The notes: generated from the letters alone by a model not told the origin. A stretch of 47,262 bases of DNA from Deltaproteobacteria bacterium (GCA_016932235.1 JAFGDF010000151.1:1-47262); one strand, 5' to 3'. Positions 8,448 through 17,763 are shown, counted from the first letter of the stretch. Translations and numbers: made by a program.

Positions 8448-8660
8448 TTTTGTAAATTAAAGAAATTTGAAATTAATAAAACCCATCAAACGCGTGCAAA
8501 CCGTTATCCTTCTTTTCTAAAAGAAGATCCATACATCCCTTCCGCGCTGCTGCCCATAGGCTCAGAATACACCCTAAGATAAGTATAAAATAGTTCACCT
8601 GTACTGTCAATAAAATATAGGAATACACAAAGGGTTATTCTACGAAAGAAAGCTCCGCCG

Positions 8661-10052
8661 TTAAAAGCCTGCATTCCCTGGCGTTCTGGGGAATGGAATA
8701 ACATCACGGATGTTTTTCATCCCTGTCACGAATTGAACCAACCGTTCGAATCCAAGCCCAAAACCGGAATGAGGCGCTGATCCGAATCTCCTCAATTCCA
8801 GATACCACCAGTAGTCATCCGGATTAAGATTCAGTTCCTTTATCCGCTTCAGAAGAAGGTCGTAATCATCTTCTCTCTGACTTCCTCCTATTATTTCACC
8901 TATCCTGGGCACCAGAATATCCATGGCCCTGACCGTTTCTCCATCCTCATTCAGCTTCATATAAAATGCCTTGATATCTTTTGGATAGTCAATTACGGTA
9001 ACAACCTTTTTAAATACATCTTCGCAAAGATATCTTTCATGTTCGGACTGCAGGTCCGCCCCCCACTTTACGGGAAATTCAAACTGTTTTTTCGATCCTG
9101 AAAGAATTTTTATTGCCTCTGTATACGGGAGAACTTCAAAGTCATGGGTTACGATATCCTCAAGGCTCCTGATTATTGAACTGTCAATGAACCGGTTAAA
9201 AAGGTCCATGTCTTCCTTGCAGTTTTCAAGTATATAAGTCAGTATGTGCTTCAGGAATTCATTCGCAAGTTCGATGTCTCCCTTCAGGTCGCAAAAGGCC
9301 ATCTCAGGTTCTACCATCCAGAATTCGGCGAGATGCCGTGAGGTATTGGAGTTTTCGGCCCTGAATGTGGGACCGAAGGTATATACATTGGTCATTGCGA
9401 GGGCATATATCTCCGCTTCCATCTGACCGCTCACGGTTAGATAGGCTGGTGAGCCGAAAAAATCCTTTTCAAAATCGACATTCCCGTTTTTTTTCGGGAT
9501 GTCTTTAAAATCAAAGGAAGATACCTTAAACATCTCGCCTGCTCCCTCGCAGTCGCTTGCCGTGATTATGGGGGTGTGTATGTAAAGAAACCCGTTTTCC
9601 TGAAAAAAATCGTGTATAGCCCGGCTGAGGGAGTTTCTGATCCTTACCATGGCCCCGAAGGTATTTGTCCTGGGGCGCAGATGCGCGATTGTTCTTAAAA
9701 ACTCAAAGGAGTGCCGCTTTTTCTGTAGCGGGTAGGCGTCCTGGTCGACCCACCCGAGGATATGCACCTCTTCCGCCCGCAGCTCAATCTTCTGTCCTTT
9801 GCCCTGTGATTCCATGATAATTCCGGATATCCTCACGCTACATCCTGTCTGCATTTTAATAATGACGTCGCTGTAATTCGGAAGCCGGTCGTCACCGATA
9901 ACCTGGAGATTGCTGAGGCATGATCCGTCATTCACTTCTATAAAGGAAAATCCCCCCTTTGAGTCACGCCGTGTTCTCACCCAACCGGCAACCGTGACAC
10001 GATCACCGATTTTTCCTTCAGAAAGGACCTTTTGAATCCTGGTTTTTTGCAA
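8661..10052 (-). CDS. asnS: Asparaginyl-tRNA synthetase
   Basis: A 463-residue class IIb aminoacyl-tRNA synthetase that charges tRNA-Asn. It has the N-terminal OB-fold anticodon domain ([20 protein letters not shown]), motif 2 ([23 protein letters not shown]), and motif 3 ([14 protein letters not shown]) ending in the typical AsnRS tail [12 protein letters not shown]. The length matches E. coli AsnRS (466). No ATG fits: the start is TTG at 10050-10052, one base after the serC TAA, with the GAGGG of the last serC codons as ribosome site. The longer frame to 10112 lies inside serC. Translation is therefore probably coupled to serC. Confidence 0.96.
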   Translation of the reverse strand: MQKTRIQKVLSEGKIGDRVTVAGWVRTRRDSKGGFSFIEVNDGSCLSNLQVIGDDRLPNYSDVIIKMQTGCSVRISGIIMESQGKGQKIELRAEEVHILGWVDQDAYPLQKKRHSFEFLRTIAHLRPRTNTFGAMVRIRNSLSRAIHDFFQENGFLYIHTPIITASDCEGAGEMFKVSSFDFKDIPKKNGNVDFEKDFFGSPAYLTVSGQMEAEIYALAMTNVYTFGPTFRAENSNTSRHLAEFWMVEPEMAFCDLKGDIELANEFLKHILTYILENCKEDMDLFNRFIDSSIIRSLEDIVTHDFEVLPYTEAIKILSGSKKQFEFPVKWGADLQSEHERYLCEDVFKKVVTVIDYPKDIKAFYMKLNEDGETVRAMDILVPRIGEIIGGSQREDDYDLLLKRIKELNLNPDDYWWYLELRRFGSAPHSGFGLGFERLVQFVTGMKNIRDVIPFPRTPGNAGF

Positions 10053-10053
10053 A

Positions 10054-11139
10054 TTATCCCTCTTTCTTCTCAAATTCGGCCATAAATTCAACAAGCGCTT
10101 TGACGGAATCAATACTGCACGCGTTGTATATTGAGGCCCTGCATCCTCCCACGGACCGGTGTCCCTTCAAACCACCCATTCCCTGTTTTTGTGACTCGGA
10201 GATAAATTTCGCTTCGAGCGTTTCATCCGGGAGCCTGAAGGTGACATTCATCATGGAACGGCTGTCATTATCAGCGGTTCCCCGGTAAAAATCAGATGAA
10301 TCAATCAGATCATAAATCAGCCTGGCTTTTTCACGATTGATATTTTCCATTTTATCCAGCCCTCCAACCGTTTCTTCAAGCCATTTCAGAACAAGGCTTA
10401 TGACGTAGATAACAAAGCAGGAAGGGGTATTGTACATGGAGTTTTTTCCCGCAAAAGTCGTATATTTGAGCATGGATGGCAGATTAGCAGGGACTCTCTC
10501 CAGCATATCCTCGCGAATGACGACCAGTGCCGTTCCTGAAGGCCCTATATTCTTCTGCGCCCCAGCGTATACAAGACCGAAAGGGCTTATATCAAAAGGC
10601 CTGCTCATGAAGTCTGATGACATATCGCAGACAAGAGGAACATTTGCGACTTTCGGGAATTCGGTCCACTGTGTTCCCTTAATGGTATTGTTGGAGGTGA
10701 AATGAAGGTAAGAAGCATCCTCATTTATCTTAAAATCTCTGGGGATATAGGCAAAATCCCTGTCTTTTGAAGACGCTATCACTCTGACATTTTTACCCTG
10801 TATCTCCGCCTCATTGATAGCTTTTGTTGCCCATGTCCCTGTATTCAAATAATCAACGGATTTTCCCTCTACGGAGAGATTCATGGGGACCATGCAGAAC
10901 TGGACACTTGCTCCACCCTGAATAAACAGCACTTTGTATCCATCATCGAGACCCAATAGCCTTTTTGTCCTTTCAATCGCCTCATTTATGACGTCGTCAA
11001 ACCACTTTGACCTGTGGCTAACCTCGGTTATTGACATCCCTGATCCCTTATAATTGATAAATTCATCCCTGATCTCCTCCAGAACAGGAAGGGGCAGTAT
11101 TGCCGGACCGGCATTGAAATTATGAATTCTCTTTTCCAT
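10054..11139 (-). CDS. serC: Phosphoserine aminotransferase
   Basis: A 361-residue PLP enzyme that converts 3-phosphohydroxypyruvate and glutamate to phosphoserine in serine synthesis (and acts in pyridoxine synthesis in some bacteria). It starts [18 protein letters not shown], carries [10 protein letters not shown] and the PLP lysine in [12 protein letters not shown], and ends with [16 protein letters not shown], all standard for SerC. Length is normal. AGAGGAG lies ten bases before ATG. It is the middle gene of the cooC-serC-asnS operon, 41 bases after cooC. Confidence 0.96.
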   Translation of the reverse strand: MEKRIHNFNAGPAILPLPVLEEIRDEFINYKGSGMSITEVSHRSKWFDDVINEAIERTKRLLGLDDGYKVLFIQGGASVQFCMVPMNLSVEGKSVDYLNTGTWATKAINEAEIQGKNVRVIASSKDRDFAYIPRDFKINEDASYLHFTSNNTIKGTQWTEFPKVANVPLVCDMSSDFMSRPFDISPFGLVYAGAQKNIGPSGTALVVIREDMLERVPANLPSMLKYTTFAGKNSMYNTPSCFVIYVISLVLKWLEETVGGLDKMENINREKARLIYDLIDSSDFYRGTADNDSRSMMNVTFRLPDETLEAKFISESQKQGMGGLKGHRSVGGCRASIYNACSIDSVKALVEFMAEFEKKEG

Positions 11140-11180
11140 ATAAATATTTCTCCTCTAAAAAATAAATAATGAGCAAAAAA

Positions 11181-11945
11181 CTACTTCAGTTTCAGTTTGT
11201 TTATCATATCCTTTACGGCCATGAGGCCTTCTATATCCTTTTCAAAAGGGGGAAGACCCTTAAGGTCCGCTTCAATAATTCCATCGGCGAATGGTATGAA
11301 TCCTAAAAATTCAGTTTCTTCCATGTGTCTTAATAAAAAATTCTTGTCCTCTTCAGATCTGATCTTGTTGCCCACAAAACTTAAATTTTTTATTCCGATA
11401 TCGCCGGCTAGCCTTAGAACATTTCTGGCTGTTTCAATACTTCTTCTTCCCGGCTCAACTACAACGATAAGTTTGTCTACGCCCAGGGCTGTTCCCCTGC
11501 CCAGGTGCTCGAGCCCCGCTTCCATATCAAGAACCACGGCTTCGTCTCGGGCAAGCACAATATGCGTGATTAGAGCTTTCAGAAGAGCGCTTTCAGGACA
11601 GATGCACCCACCGCCGCCTGTCTTAATACCTCCGAGAACCATTAATTTTATATTATCGATACTAATGGAGAGTTTCTCAGGAAGATCATCCACCTTCGGA
11701 TTTAATTTAAAAAACGATCCCATGCTCCCGATCTTTGTCTCTGTTCTTTCCTCAATGATCTCTTTCATCTCTGATATCGGCACGATTTTAATGTCGCCCT
11801 TAACACCAAGAGCCTGGGCAAGGTTTGCGTCAGGATCGGCATCAATGGCAAGCACTTTCTTTCCTAGATTTGAAAGATTTTTTATCAGAAAGGAAGCAAA
11901 TGTGGTCTTACCGACACCGCCTTTTCCGCTTATCGCGATTTTCAT
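11181..11945 (-). CDS. cooC: CooC-family nickel-inserting ATPase for CO dehydrogenase maturation
   Basis: A 254-residue MinD/NifH-type P-loop ATPase with deviant Walker A GKGGVGKTT at residues 7-15, AIDADPDANLAQALG near residue 40, and the GGGGCICPES motif. The CxC in that motif is the nickel/zinc-binding pair of CooC proteins. CooC uses ATP hydrolysis to deliver nickel to carbon monoxide dehydrogenase or acetyl-CoA synthase. No such enzyme is in this window, so its target lies elsewhere. The start MKIAISGKGG at 11945 is chosen because the P-loop should lie at the extreme N-terminus and AAGGA lies upstream; the longer frame adds 12 unrelated residues. First gene of the operon with serC and asnS. 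Confidence 0.9.
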   Translation of the reverse strand: MKIAISGKGGVGKTTFASFLIKNLSNLGKKVLAIDADPDANLAQALGVKGDIKIVPISEMKEIIEERTETKIGSMGSFFKLNPKVDDLPEKLSISIDNIKLMVLGGIKTGGGGCICPESALLKALITHIVLARDEAVVLDMEAGLEHLGRGTALGVDKLIVVVEPGRRSIETARNVLRLAGDIGIKNLSFVGNKIRSEEDKNFLLRHMEETEFLGFIPFADGIIEADLKGLPPFEKDIEGLMAVKDMINKLKLK

Positions 11946-12049
11946 AATAAAAAGATCCTTAAAAATTTTGCATAATTGCATATATTATTATTGAACTGAT
12001 TTCAAGTTATTAATATGCCACTCGAGGAAATCGCCGTCATTTCCTTTTC

Positions 12050-12078
12050 TTGACATAAAATCTGACATCAATTATCAT
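12050..12078 (+). promoter_or_regulatory. Sigma-70-type promoter of the efflux gene
   Basis: TTGACA at 12050-12055, a 17-base spacer and TATCAT at 12073-12078 form a near-consensus promoter with an expected start near 12085. It is the only good plus-strand promoter in the divergent gap between cooC and the efflux gene. Confidence 0.75.
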
Positions 12079-12124
12079 CACAGTGCTTTCTTAAACACAT
12101 GACAAGAAATAATAAAGGAGATAA

Positions 12125-12165
12125 CTGGCAATGGGTAGTCTCACGTCTCATTTGCCGGTTTTTTT
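12125..12165 (+). terminator. Intrinsic terminator inside the efflux gene leader (attenuator)
   Basis: CTGGCAATG at 12125-12133 pairs with CATTTGCCGG at 12149-12158 (one bulged base, one T-G pair). Seven T residues follow at 12159-12165. It points in the direction of the efflux gene and ends immediately before its first possible ATG at 12166. No plus-strand gene lies upstream, so it can only act on the efflux transcript. The left arm includes the ATG of the leader peptide, so leader translation and terminator folding should exclude each other. Confidence 0.75.
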
Positions 12166-12178
12166 ATGGAAAGAATGA
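12131..12178 (+). CDS. Putative 15-residue regulatory leader peptide
   Basis: A short frame encoding MGSLTSHLPVFLWKE. It has the best ribosome site in the region: AAGGAG at 12115-12120 with a ten-base spacer. Its coding sequence covers the terminator hairpin and T tract. Its TGA at 12176-12178 overlaps the downstream ATG at 12175 as ATGA, the classical arrangement for translational coupling. Size and position resemble leader peptides of antibiotic-inducible efflux and resistance genes. What the leader senses, if anything, cannot be read from the sequence. Confidence 0.6.
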   Translation: MGSLTSHLPVFLWKE

Positions 12179-13341
12179 ACAGCAAGAGGTGGTTATTGCC
12201 CTATTTGATTTTCCTGAGTGCGGTTCCACCGATGACAACGGATATGTATCTGCCTGCCCTTCCGACCATGGTAGAGCATTTTAATACAACCGTAGGACAA
12301 ATTAATCTTACACTCGTGCTTTTTTTCCTGTTCTTCAGTGTATCCCTCCTGATCTGGGGCACAATGTCCGATAAATACGGACGAAGAAAAATATTGATCA
12401 TCTGCAACCTGGTTTACACTGTGTCCAGTTTTTTATGCGCTTTTTCAGACACTGTCCTGCAGCTCATTATTTTCAGAATCTTGCAGGCAATCGGCGGTGG
12501 CGCTACTATAACCGTTTCAATGGCGGTAATGAAGGATATGTATGAAGGGAAGGAGAGAGCGAGGGTGTTGGCAATCTGTCATACGCTTTCCTTTATGGCT
12601 CCGATCACAGCTCCAATAATCGGATCTGTCATCCTTAAGGTGCTTTCCTGGCGTGGTATTTTCTTGATACTGGGGTGCGCGGGAGTAATTGCTTTTATCG
12701 GCGCCCTCGTGATGAATGAAACAGCGGCAAGAAAAACGGATATGAGCGTTTTGCAGACCATCAGGAACCTGTACAGAACCCTGGAGAATCCCGGGTTTGC
12801 TTACCCTTTGCCCCTTTTTTCCGCGATGTCTATACCTTTCTTCCTCTATCTGGGGGCCTCGGCTGATATCTTTATTTCATTTTTTGGAATTAGCGAGCAG
12901 GTTTACAGTTTTTTCTTCGCTGGCAACGCCATGTTCTCCGCCCTCGGACCATGTTTCTATATTTTCTTATCAAGATATATAAACATATCAAATATTATCC
13001 GCTCTACTTTTATCCTGACGTCTATAAGCGGTATCTCAGTATTGCTCCTTGGAACCAATGGACCTCTGATATTCGCGGTTACTTTATTGCCGGCCACAAT
13101 CGGCACATCCTTGCTCAGACCCCCCAGCGTGAACCTGCTCCTTGAGCAGGTGGATAATGAAGCCGGTGCCGCCTCTTCAATGATGACTTTTTCATTTATT
13201 TTCAGCGGAAGCCTGGGTATGCAGTTTATTTCACTTGCCTGGGAGAACAGGATATTTATGATTGGAATGGTTGATATTGTTGTGGGGCTTTGCTGTTTCC
13301 TCTTGTGGCCCATGGCGTATGATAAATGTAGAAAACGTTGA
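12175..13341 (+). CDS. MFS drug efflux transporter, Bcr/CflA family
   Basis: A 388-residue, 12-segment major facilitator protein. It has TTDMYLPALPTM at the first segment, the MFS motif A GTMSDKYGRRKIL after segment 2, and the segment-4/5 region RILQAIGGGATITVS and APITAPIIGSV. These fit the Bcr/CflA proton-drug antiporters of the inner membrane. The frame opens at 12166, but that ATG has no ribosome site and sits on the terminator T tract; the ATG at 12175 overlaps the leader peptide stop and is preferred. Regulation by attenuation is likely (see the leader and terminator entries). The drug specificity is unknown. Confidence 0.9.
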   Translation: MNSKRWLLPYLIFLSAVPPMTTDMYLPALPTMVEHFNTTVGQINLTLVLFFLFFSVSLLIWGTMSDKYGRRKILIICNLVYTVSSFLCAFSDTVLQLIIFRILQAIGGGATITVSMAVMKDMYEGKERARVLAICHTLSFMAPITAPIIGSVILKVLSWRGIFLILGCAGVIAFIGALVMNETAARKTDMSVLQTIRNLYRTLENPGFAYPLPLFSAMSIPFFLYLGASADIFISFFGISEQVYSFFFAGNAMFSALGPCFYIFLSRYINISNIIRSTFILTSISGISVLLLGTNGPLIFAVTLLPATIGTSLLRPPSVNLLLEQVDNEAGAASSMMTFSFIFSGSLGMQFISLAWENRIFMIGMVDIVVGLCCFLLWPMAYDKCRKR

Positions 13342-13417
13342 TGCGAATTCTTCCTTTAAGACGGTTACCCCGTGGAAATCTTTTGCGTATTTGAACTCCA
13401 ATGCCCTGATAGGTCCA

Positions 13418-14185
13418 TCAGAATTGGAACATCGGTTCTTTGCTGACTGATGACATGATGCCTTCGGCCTCTTTCATCTGTTTCTTATTTCCAGAGATTG
13501 CAACCCAGACACTGCCTTCCGCTCCGCCCACTCCCCCTCCGGCAACAAGCTCAACATCCGCTCCGGTCAGGAATTTGATAGCGTCGATTTCAGTAACTAT
13601 CTGTCCTGATACCGGCAGGAGACGAGGCCCCTGCGCGTCGGGGTGATTAAGCGTATTTGCCAGCATGTCCAGATCGACGGCGACACGTTTTTCCAAACCC
13701 ACCGGAATGATCAGCCGAACCCGCCTGCCCGCTACTGCCTGTAAAATAACGCCGATTGTTCCGGCTTTCGGGTCACCTATAAGAATAGCCGCTCTTTTTT
13801 GCGCGATATCCAGGGCATTCGCGCCTTTTAGAACAACATCGCCACGCTTCAGATTATCAACTATGTCGAAGATAGTCTTTCCTTTCCGCCATATACCATT
13901 GACTATTATCACATCTCCGGGAAATTTTCTTTCATCCTGAAGCCTGCCGGTTTCGGTGGTGGGTTGCGCAGGGGGAAGCGTGATGCCTCGAAAAAATCCC
14001 TTGCGAGAAAAGCCTTTCTTCTGATCTGTAAGCTTGAGGATCTCCTCCGCCACATACCCGTTTGTCGTACCGGCGATGATAGCCACGGTGCCGGATTCGA
14101 GGGCTTGCAATACTGCGGGATCTGATGCAACGGCTCTGCCGATCAATCGCTTGCCGCTTGCCGGTGTAATCAAATACTGTTTCAT
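13418..14185 (-). CDS. Conserved protein of unknown function (255 residues)
   Basis: The family is not one I can name. The protein is soluble and glycine-rich, beginning [19 protein letters not shown], with [18 protein letters not shown] near residue 35, [12 protein letters not shown] near residue 115, and a flexible [18 protein letters not shown] near residue 220. The alternating hydrophobic strands and Gly turns suggest an alpha/beta nucleotide- or sugar-phosphate-type fold, but no catalytic motif is clear. Its ATG overlaps the stop of the preceding DUF2239-like fragment as ATGA, so expression probably depends on that reading frame. Codon use looks normal for the window. Confidence 0.75.
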   Translation of the reverse strand: MKQYLITPASGKRLIGRAVASDPAVLQALESGTVAIIAGTTNGYVAEEILKLTDQKKGFSRKGFFRGITLPPAQPTTETGRLQDERKFPGDVIIVNGIWRKGKTIFDIVDNLKRGDVVLKGANALDIAQKRAAILIGDPKAGTIGVILQAVAGRRVRLIIPVGLEKRVAVDLDMLANTLNHPDAQGPRLLPVSGQIVTEIDAIKFLTGADVELVAGGGVGGAEGSVWVAISGNKKQMKEAEGIMSSVSKEPMFQF

Positions 14186-14493
14186 TTTTCAAGGCCCCGA
14201 TTCCCAGTAGGATAAGATGTGTCCGAGTGCAGCAATTCAACAAGGGTTGAAGCTTGATCCTTGCATTCGAAACGCTCGGAATCTCCTGCAAACAATGCCC
14301 TTGTCGCCTCCTCGAATCCGGGGAAGTTGCCGGCCATGGCGGACAGGAACCTGTATGTCACCTCTTTCGAATGTCTCATTTTGTCTTTGCCGCTGTTCAC
14401 TCGTCTCGCTTCCTCAACGAGCTTGTGAAGAACTACAGACACGCCTCCTGGTTGCCTCTGAATGCGGTGCAGTTTTAAACCTTGTTCATCCAT
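14182..14493 (-). pseudogene. C-terminal fragment of a DUF2239-family protein
   Basis: A 103-residue frame whose central part reads QPGGVSVVLHKLVEEARR, then VTYRFLSAMAGNFPGFEEAT and RALFAGDSERFE, the C-terminal half of DUF2239 proteins (full length about 190-200). The N-terminal half is missing: upstream the frame runs only to a stop at about 14600 with no family similarity. It has its own ATG and an AGGAG ribosome site, so a short product may still be made and may serve mainly to couple translation of the next gene. The family has no known function. It may be a decayed gene or a trimmed variant. Confidence 0.55.
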
Positions 14494-15215
14494 CTCTCGA
14501 TGTTCTCCTGTTTGATTTTGAGTGGACGGATTGTATCCGGGTAGATTTAAGCTGTCAACATCAATATCGGCCGGGTAAAATAGATTCTCCTCGGTGGAAT
14601 AACCCCCGCATTACCGGATGGCAATGGAGCGCGGCGGAATTGTCAACCCAAATTGATGGGGTTGTTATGGCTTTCTCTAAACCAACTTTCTTGCTATATA
14701 TACACCATAGCCGTAATGCGTTTTTATGAAGGTCTATCAAAAGCTGATAATTTTTCACTAATCTCTCCTTATCTGTTTGTAGCCATACCATGGACGAAAC
14801 GGCAATTTTGCAGTTATACGCCAAGCCAGGATTGCCACTTTAAGCTAAAATCGATTAATGTCACTATGATAATTGATTTATTATCTTGATATTAATATCA
14901 AGAAATAGGAGTTTATTTAAAGTATGAAAATTTGCTTATCATTGTCAAAAGATAAATGATCTGGCAATTCATACGTGAGGGAGGGCTTCAGGCATATGCA
15001 GATTTGATGGCCGGAGAAAAAAGGCAGTCCATTGGAAGGCAGAAAGTATTCTCAAATATTTCATGTTCTTGACATCATTTCCTCTTTCCACTATTTTATA
15101 TCTGAGCCCGGATTCCGGTATCACGAACTTTTCAAGATACAGTCCGGGCTTTATTGTGGATATTGCCTTTAATCTGTTCGAAATGATAGTCAAATAAAGA
15201 ATCGGCTGGGACAAA
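14494..15215. other. 722-base region without a convincing gene
   Basis: Short frames on both strands here (for example 14561-14824 and 14969-15232, minus) have no recognisable motif or good ribosome site. The region becomes AT-rich from 14860 on and carries a perfect 20-bp palindrome at 14884-14903, and a smaller repeat ATCATT / AATGAT at about 14937-14960. It should contain the start signals of the DUF2239 fragment (leftward) and traB-family gene (rightward). Confidence 0.5.
14884..14903. repeat. Perfect 20-bp palindrome
   Basis: TCTTGATATTAATATCAAGA is an exact inverted repeat with no spacer, in AT-rich intergenic DNA 312 bases before the TraB-family gene. The form suits a dimeric regulator binding site better than a terminator, since no T run follows. 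Confidence 0.55.
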
Positions 15216-16376
15216 ATGCTGGATGAGAACATTCACAAATTGATATATGAAGACAGAGAGATCAGCCTGGTCGGGACCGCCCATGTGTCAAAGGAGAGCG
15301 CTGATCTGGTCAAGAGGATTATAGAAGAGGAAAAACCGGACACTGTCTGTGTTGAACTGTGTGAGTCAAGATATCAGGCCATCACTCAGAAGGACCAGTG
15401 GAAGGAAACAAACCTCATTAAGGTTATCAGAGAGAAAAAGGCGCTGCTTTTATTGCTGAATTTCCTGCTTGCCTCATTCCAGAAAAGGATAGGCCATAAG
15501 CTGGGAATCAAGCCCGGCGAAGAGATGCTACAGGCCATTCATGCAGCGCAGGAAGTGAAGGCGGAGATATTACTTGCCGACAGGGATATCCGGACGACGC
15601 TTTCCAGGACCTGGAGGATGATAGGGTTTTGGACAAAGATAAAGTTTATATTCCAGCTCATACTGTCGATGGGCGAGATGGAGGATATTAGTGAGGAGGA
15701 CATCGAGGCGATGAAGAAAAAAGACGTGCTTGAATCTATCCTCGCCGAGATTGGTGAAACCCTCCCACAGTTAAAGAGCATCATTATTGATGAGAGAGAC
15801 AGGTATCTTGCCTATAAGATAAGAAAAGCGCCGGGACGGAGAATCGTGGCAGCGGTGGGGGCGGGGCATGTTCCCGGAATAATGAAATACTGGAATGAAG
15901 AGATCGATATTCAAACCCTCGAGCAGATGCCATCCCGGAACAGGTTTGTTCCGGTATTGAAGTGGGTTATCCCTGTCGCTATAATAGGCATGATAATAGC
16001 TGGTTTTTTCATGGCTGGCGCTTCCGCGGGTAAAGAGATGGTGAAGTACTGGGTGATTGCGAACGCACTTCTGGCGGGAATCGGGGCCGCAATCGCTTTT
16101 GCTCATCCGGTTACTATCCTTTCGGCTGTTTTCGCGTCACCTATCACATCACTGAATCCGATGATCGCGGCGGGATGGGTTGCCGGGCTTGTCGAGGTTT
16201 TTTTCGGCAAGCCGAAGGTTAAGGACTTCGAGGCCCTGGCCGAGGATATCCTTTCGATAAGAGGATTCTGGAGAAACAAGATTACCAGGATCCTTATGGT
16301 CGTGGTATTTACAAATATGGGCAGTTCGCTGGGAGCTTTGGTAGCAATCCCCCTGATGGTCAGGGTATTTTCTTGA
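15216..16376 (+). CDS. TraB/PrgY-family membrane protein
   Basis: A 386-residue protein of the TraB (pheromone shutdown) family, also related to TIKI/GumN-type proteins. The N-terminal soluble domain has the two signature motifs SLVGTAHVSKES near residue 20 and PDTVCVELCESRY near residue 45, and GAGHVPGIMKYW near residue 220. The C-terminal third has about four membrane segments, beginning WVIPVAIIGMIIAGFFMAG. In enterococci PrgY limits sex pheromone activity; in other bacteria the role is unknown, perhaps a membrane-bound peptidase. The start has only a weak ribosome site (GGGAC). The 3' end overlaps the convergent next gene by 17 bases. Confidence 0.88.
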   Translation: MLDENIHKLIYEDREISLVGTAHVSKESADLVKRIIEEEKPDTVCVELCESRYQAITQKDQWKETNLIKVIREKKALLLLLNFLLASFQKRIGHKLGIKPGEEMLQAIHAAQEVKAEILLADRDIRTTLSRTWRMIGFWTKIKFIFQLILSMGEMEDISEEDIEAMKKKDVLESILAEIGETLPQLKSIIIDERDRYLAYKIRKAPGRRIVAAVGAGHVPGIMKYWNEEIDIQTLEQMPSRNRFVPVLKWVIPVAIIGMIIAGFFMAGASAGKEMVKYWVIANALLAGIGAAIAFAHPVTILSAVFASPITSLNPMIAAGWVAGLVEVFFGKPKVKDFEALAEDILSIRGFWRNKITRILMVVVFTNMGSSLGALVAIPLMVRVFS

Positions 16377-16722
16377 GAGCCGGATATTTACAAGAGATTT
16401 GTTTAAGTGATTTGCTGAGTTCGCGCAGGGACGGGTTCCAGACCTCATCTATATGTTTCATCAGGATATGTTTCGCGAGAACCAGGCGGTTATGATTTGT
16501 TCCCGCTTTCCTCATCTTGTCGTCCCATGATTTCTGCAGAGCCTTTAATTCATCTTTCTGTTTTTCGCTTTTAGCACCGTTTATAACCTCTTCTATCATC
16601 CTCTTTCTCTCTTGTTCGAAAAGGAACCTGTTCTCAACAAACAGCTTGTGAAGCCTTTCGTGATTTTCAATCGCCTCTTTACGGTTTATTTCTTTTTCTC
16701 TTTCCCAGTCAATTTTTTTCAT
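16360..16722 (-). CDS. Small helical protein of unknown function
   Basis: A 120-residue, highly charged protein beginning MKKIDWEREKEINRKEAIENH. The pattern of Glu, Lys and Arg with spaced Leu/Ile suggests almost entirely alpha-helical structure. It contains no cysteine pair or catalytic motif I recognise. GGGA lies about nine bases before ATG. The last 17 bases overlap the end of the TraB-family gene on the other strand. It is probably a real gene on coding character, but no function can be offered. Confidence 0.6.
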   Translation of the reverse strand: MKKIDWEREKEINRKEAIENHERLHKLFVENRFLFEQERKRMIEEVINGAKSEKQKDELKALQKSWDDKMRKAGTNHNRLVLAKHILMKHIDEVWNPSLRELSKSLKQISCKYPALKKIP

Positions 16723-16840
16723 TTTCCATAATCCCGTGAATATGTTTCACCCTGACAAGCGAGGTTTTGATCTTATGCCATATCTTTTTCGCTTTTACCA
16801 ACCATAAAACAATTTGATGACGCTTAACCCGGGAAGATAA

Positions 16841-17647
16841 TCATACTCCCATCTTATAGATATTCTGTGCCTTCTTAAGGGCTGCCAGGTCGTCTATGCC
16901 CATTACCTCATGTTCATTTTCTGCGATGATATATCCCGTTGAATGACCATTCTCCCGCATCAGCTCAACCAGATCAGTGATGAAGTATTCGGGAACTGTC
17001 ACAAACGCATTATTGATTTCCTTGGTTACAAGATGAGGTCTATTTTCCAATATATCCAAGTATTTGAGAAGACAATCACGCTTTACCGCGTAAATGCCGG
17101 AGTTGCATATTTCCAGGTTTTTAAAAGGCTCTTCAGGGTAATCCTTCCAATATTTCCACTCTATAATACGGTTGACCTTTTCTCCGTCAATCTCAAGCAT
17201 TCCGTACTGCTTTCTATCTTCGGGGTGGAATCCGAGGACAGACATGCTGAATCTATCCAGGGTGTCAAGCAGCCTGTGATAGGTGGTGCTTTTGACAAGG
17301 GGGATGTCTCCCATTGTGATTATGAACCTGTCGATATCAACGCTCTTGATGAATTTGCTTGCGGCAATCAGCGCCCCTCCCGTTCCGTTCAATTCCGGCT
17401 GTTCACAATAAGATATTCCCAGATGTCCGGTCAACCTGGTTATATCCCCTTTTCTGTGGTTTATGACAACAGCCTTTGGTCCCGAAGGAAGATTATCAAT
17501 AATATGGAGGAGAATGGGGCATTTGCCTTCATACGACGATTCTCCGGGAACCAGAGGAAGAAGAGTCTTATTGCCCTCGTAACCCTTCATCCGGCTTCCC
17601 CTGCCTGCGGCAAATATTATAGAGGCAGCCTTTTTCCCGTCTCTCAT
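16841..17647 (-). CDS. GlmU-like nucleotidyltransferase (sugar-1-phosphate uridylyltransferase type)
   Basis: A 268-residue nucleotidyltransferase with the GT-A-like fold of the GlmU N-terminal domain. It has IIFAAGRGSRMKGYEGNKT (the nucleotide loop and lysine) at residues 10-27, LNGTGGALIAA near residue 87, FIITMGDIPLV near residue 110 where Asp binds metal, and HEVMGIDDLAALKKA near the end, like GlmU. The left-handed beta-helix acetyltransferase domain is absent, so it should make a nucleotide sugar but not acetylate. The exact sugar phosphate is unknown. It is transcribed divergently from the helicase-nuclease gene. Confidence 0.85.
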   Translation of the reverse strand: MRDGKKAASIIFAAGRGSRMKGYEGNKTLLPLVPGESSYEGKCPILLHIIDNLPSGPKAVVINHRKGDITRLTGHLGISYCEQPELNGTGGALIAASKFIKSVDIDRFIITMGDIPLVKSTTYHRLLDTLDRFSMSVLGFHPEDRKQYGMLEIDGEKVNRIIEWKYWKDYPEEPFKNLEICNSGIYAVKRDCLLKYLDILENRPHLVTKEINNAFVTVPEYFITDLVELMRENGHSTGYIIAENEHEVMGIDDLAALKKAQNIYKMGV

Positions 17648-17673
17648 GATTTTATTTTCCCTGCTCTATCGCT

Positions 17674-17698
17674 TAATAATAAGACAAAAACTTATTAT
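17674..17698. repeat. 9-bp inverted repeat in a divergent promoter region
   Basis: AATAATAAG, a seven-base spacer and CTTATTATT form a perfect inverted repeat between the nucleotidyltransferase and helicase-nuclease starts. It could be an operator or simply AT-rich chance structure. Confidence 0.4.
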
Positions 17699-17763
17699 TG
17701 TATTTTTATTTATCTCACGGATTATGTTAATAATCAAGATTCAAGATGAGAGTGAGAGAAGAT

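Noticed and set aside
11197..11994. 265-codon plus-strand frame
   Set aside because: It lies wholly antisense to cooC and is rich in Ser, Pro and Arg as expected for a shadow frame.
14561..14824. 87-codon minus-strand frame in the gene-poor gap
   Set aside because: No motif, no good ribosome site and no sign of a domain.
14969..15232. 87-codon minus-strand frame overlapping the TraB-family start
   Set aside because: Its coding character is slightly better than random, but it overlaps the opposite gene start and matches no family I know.
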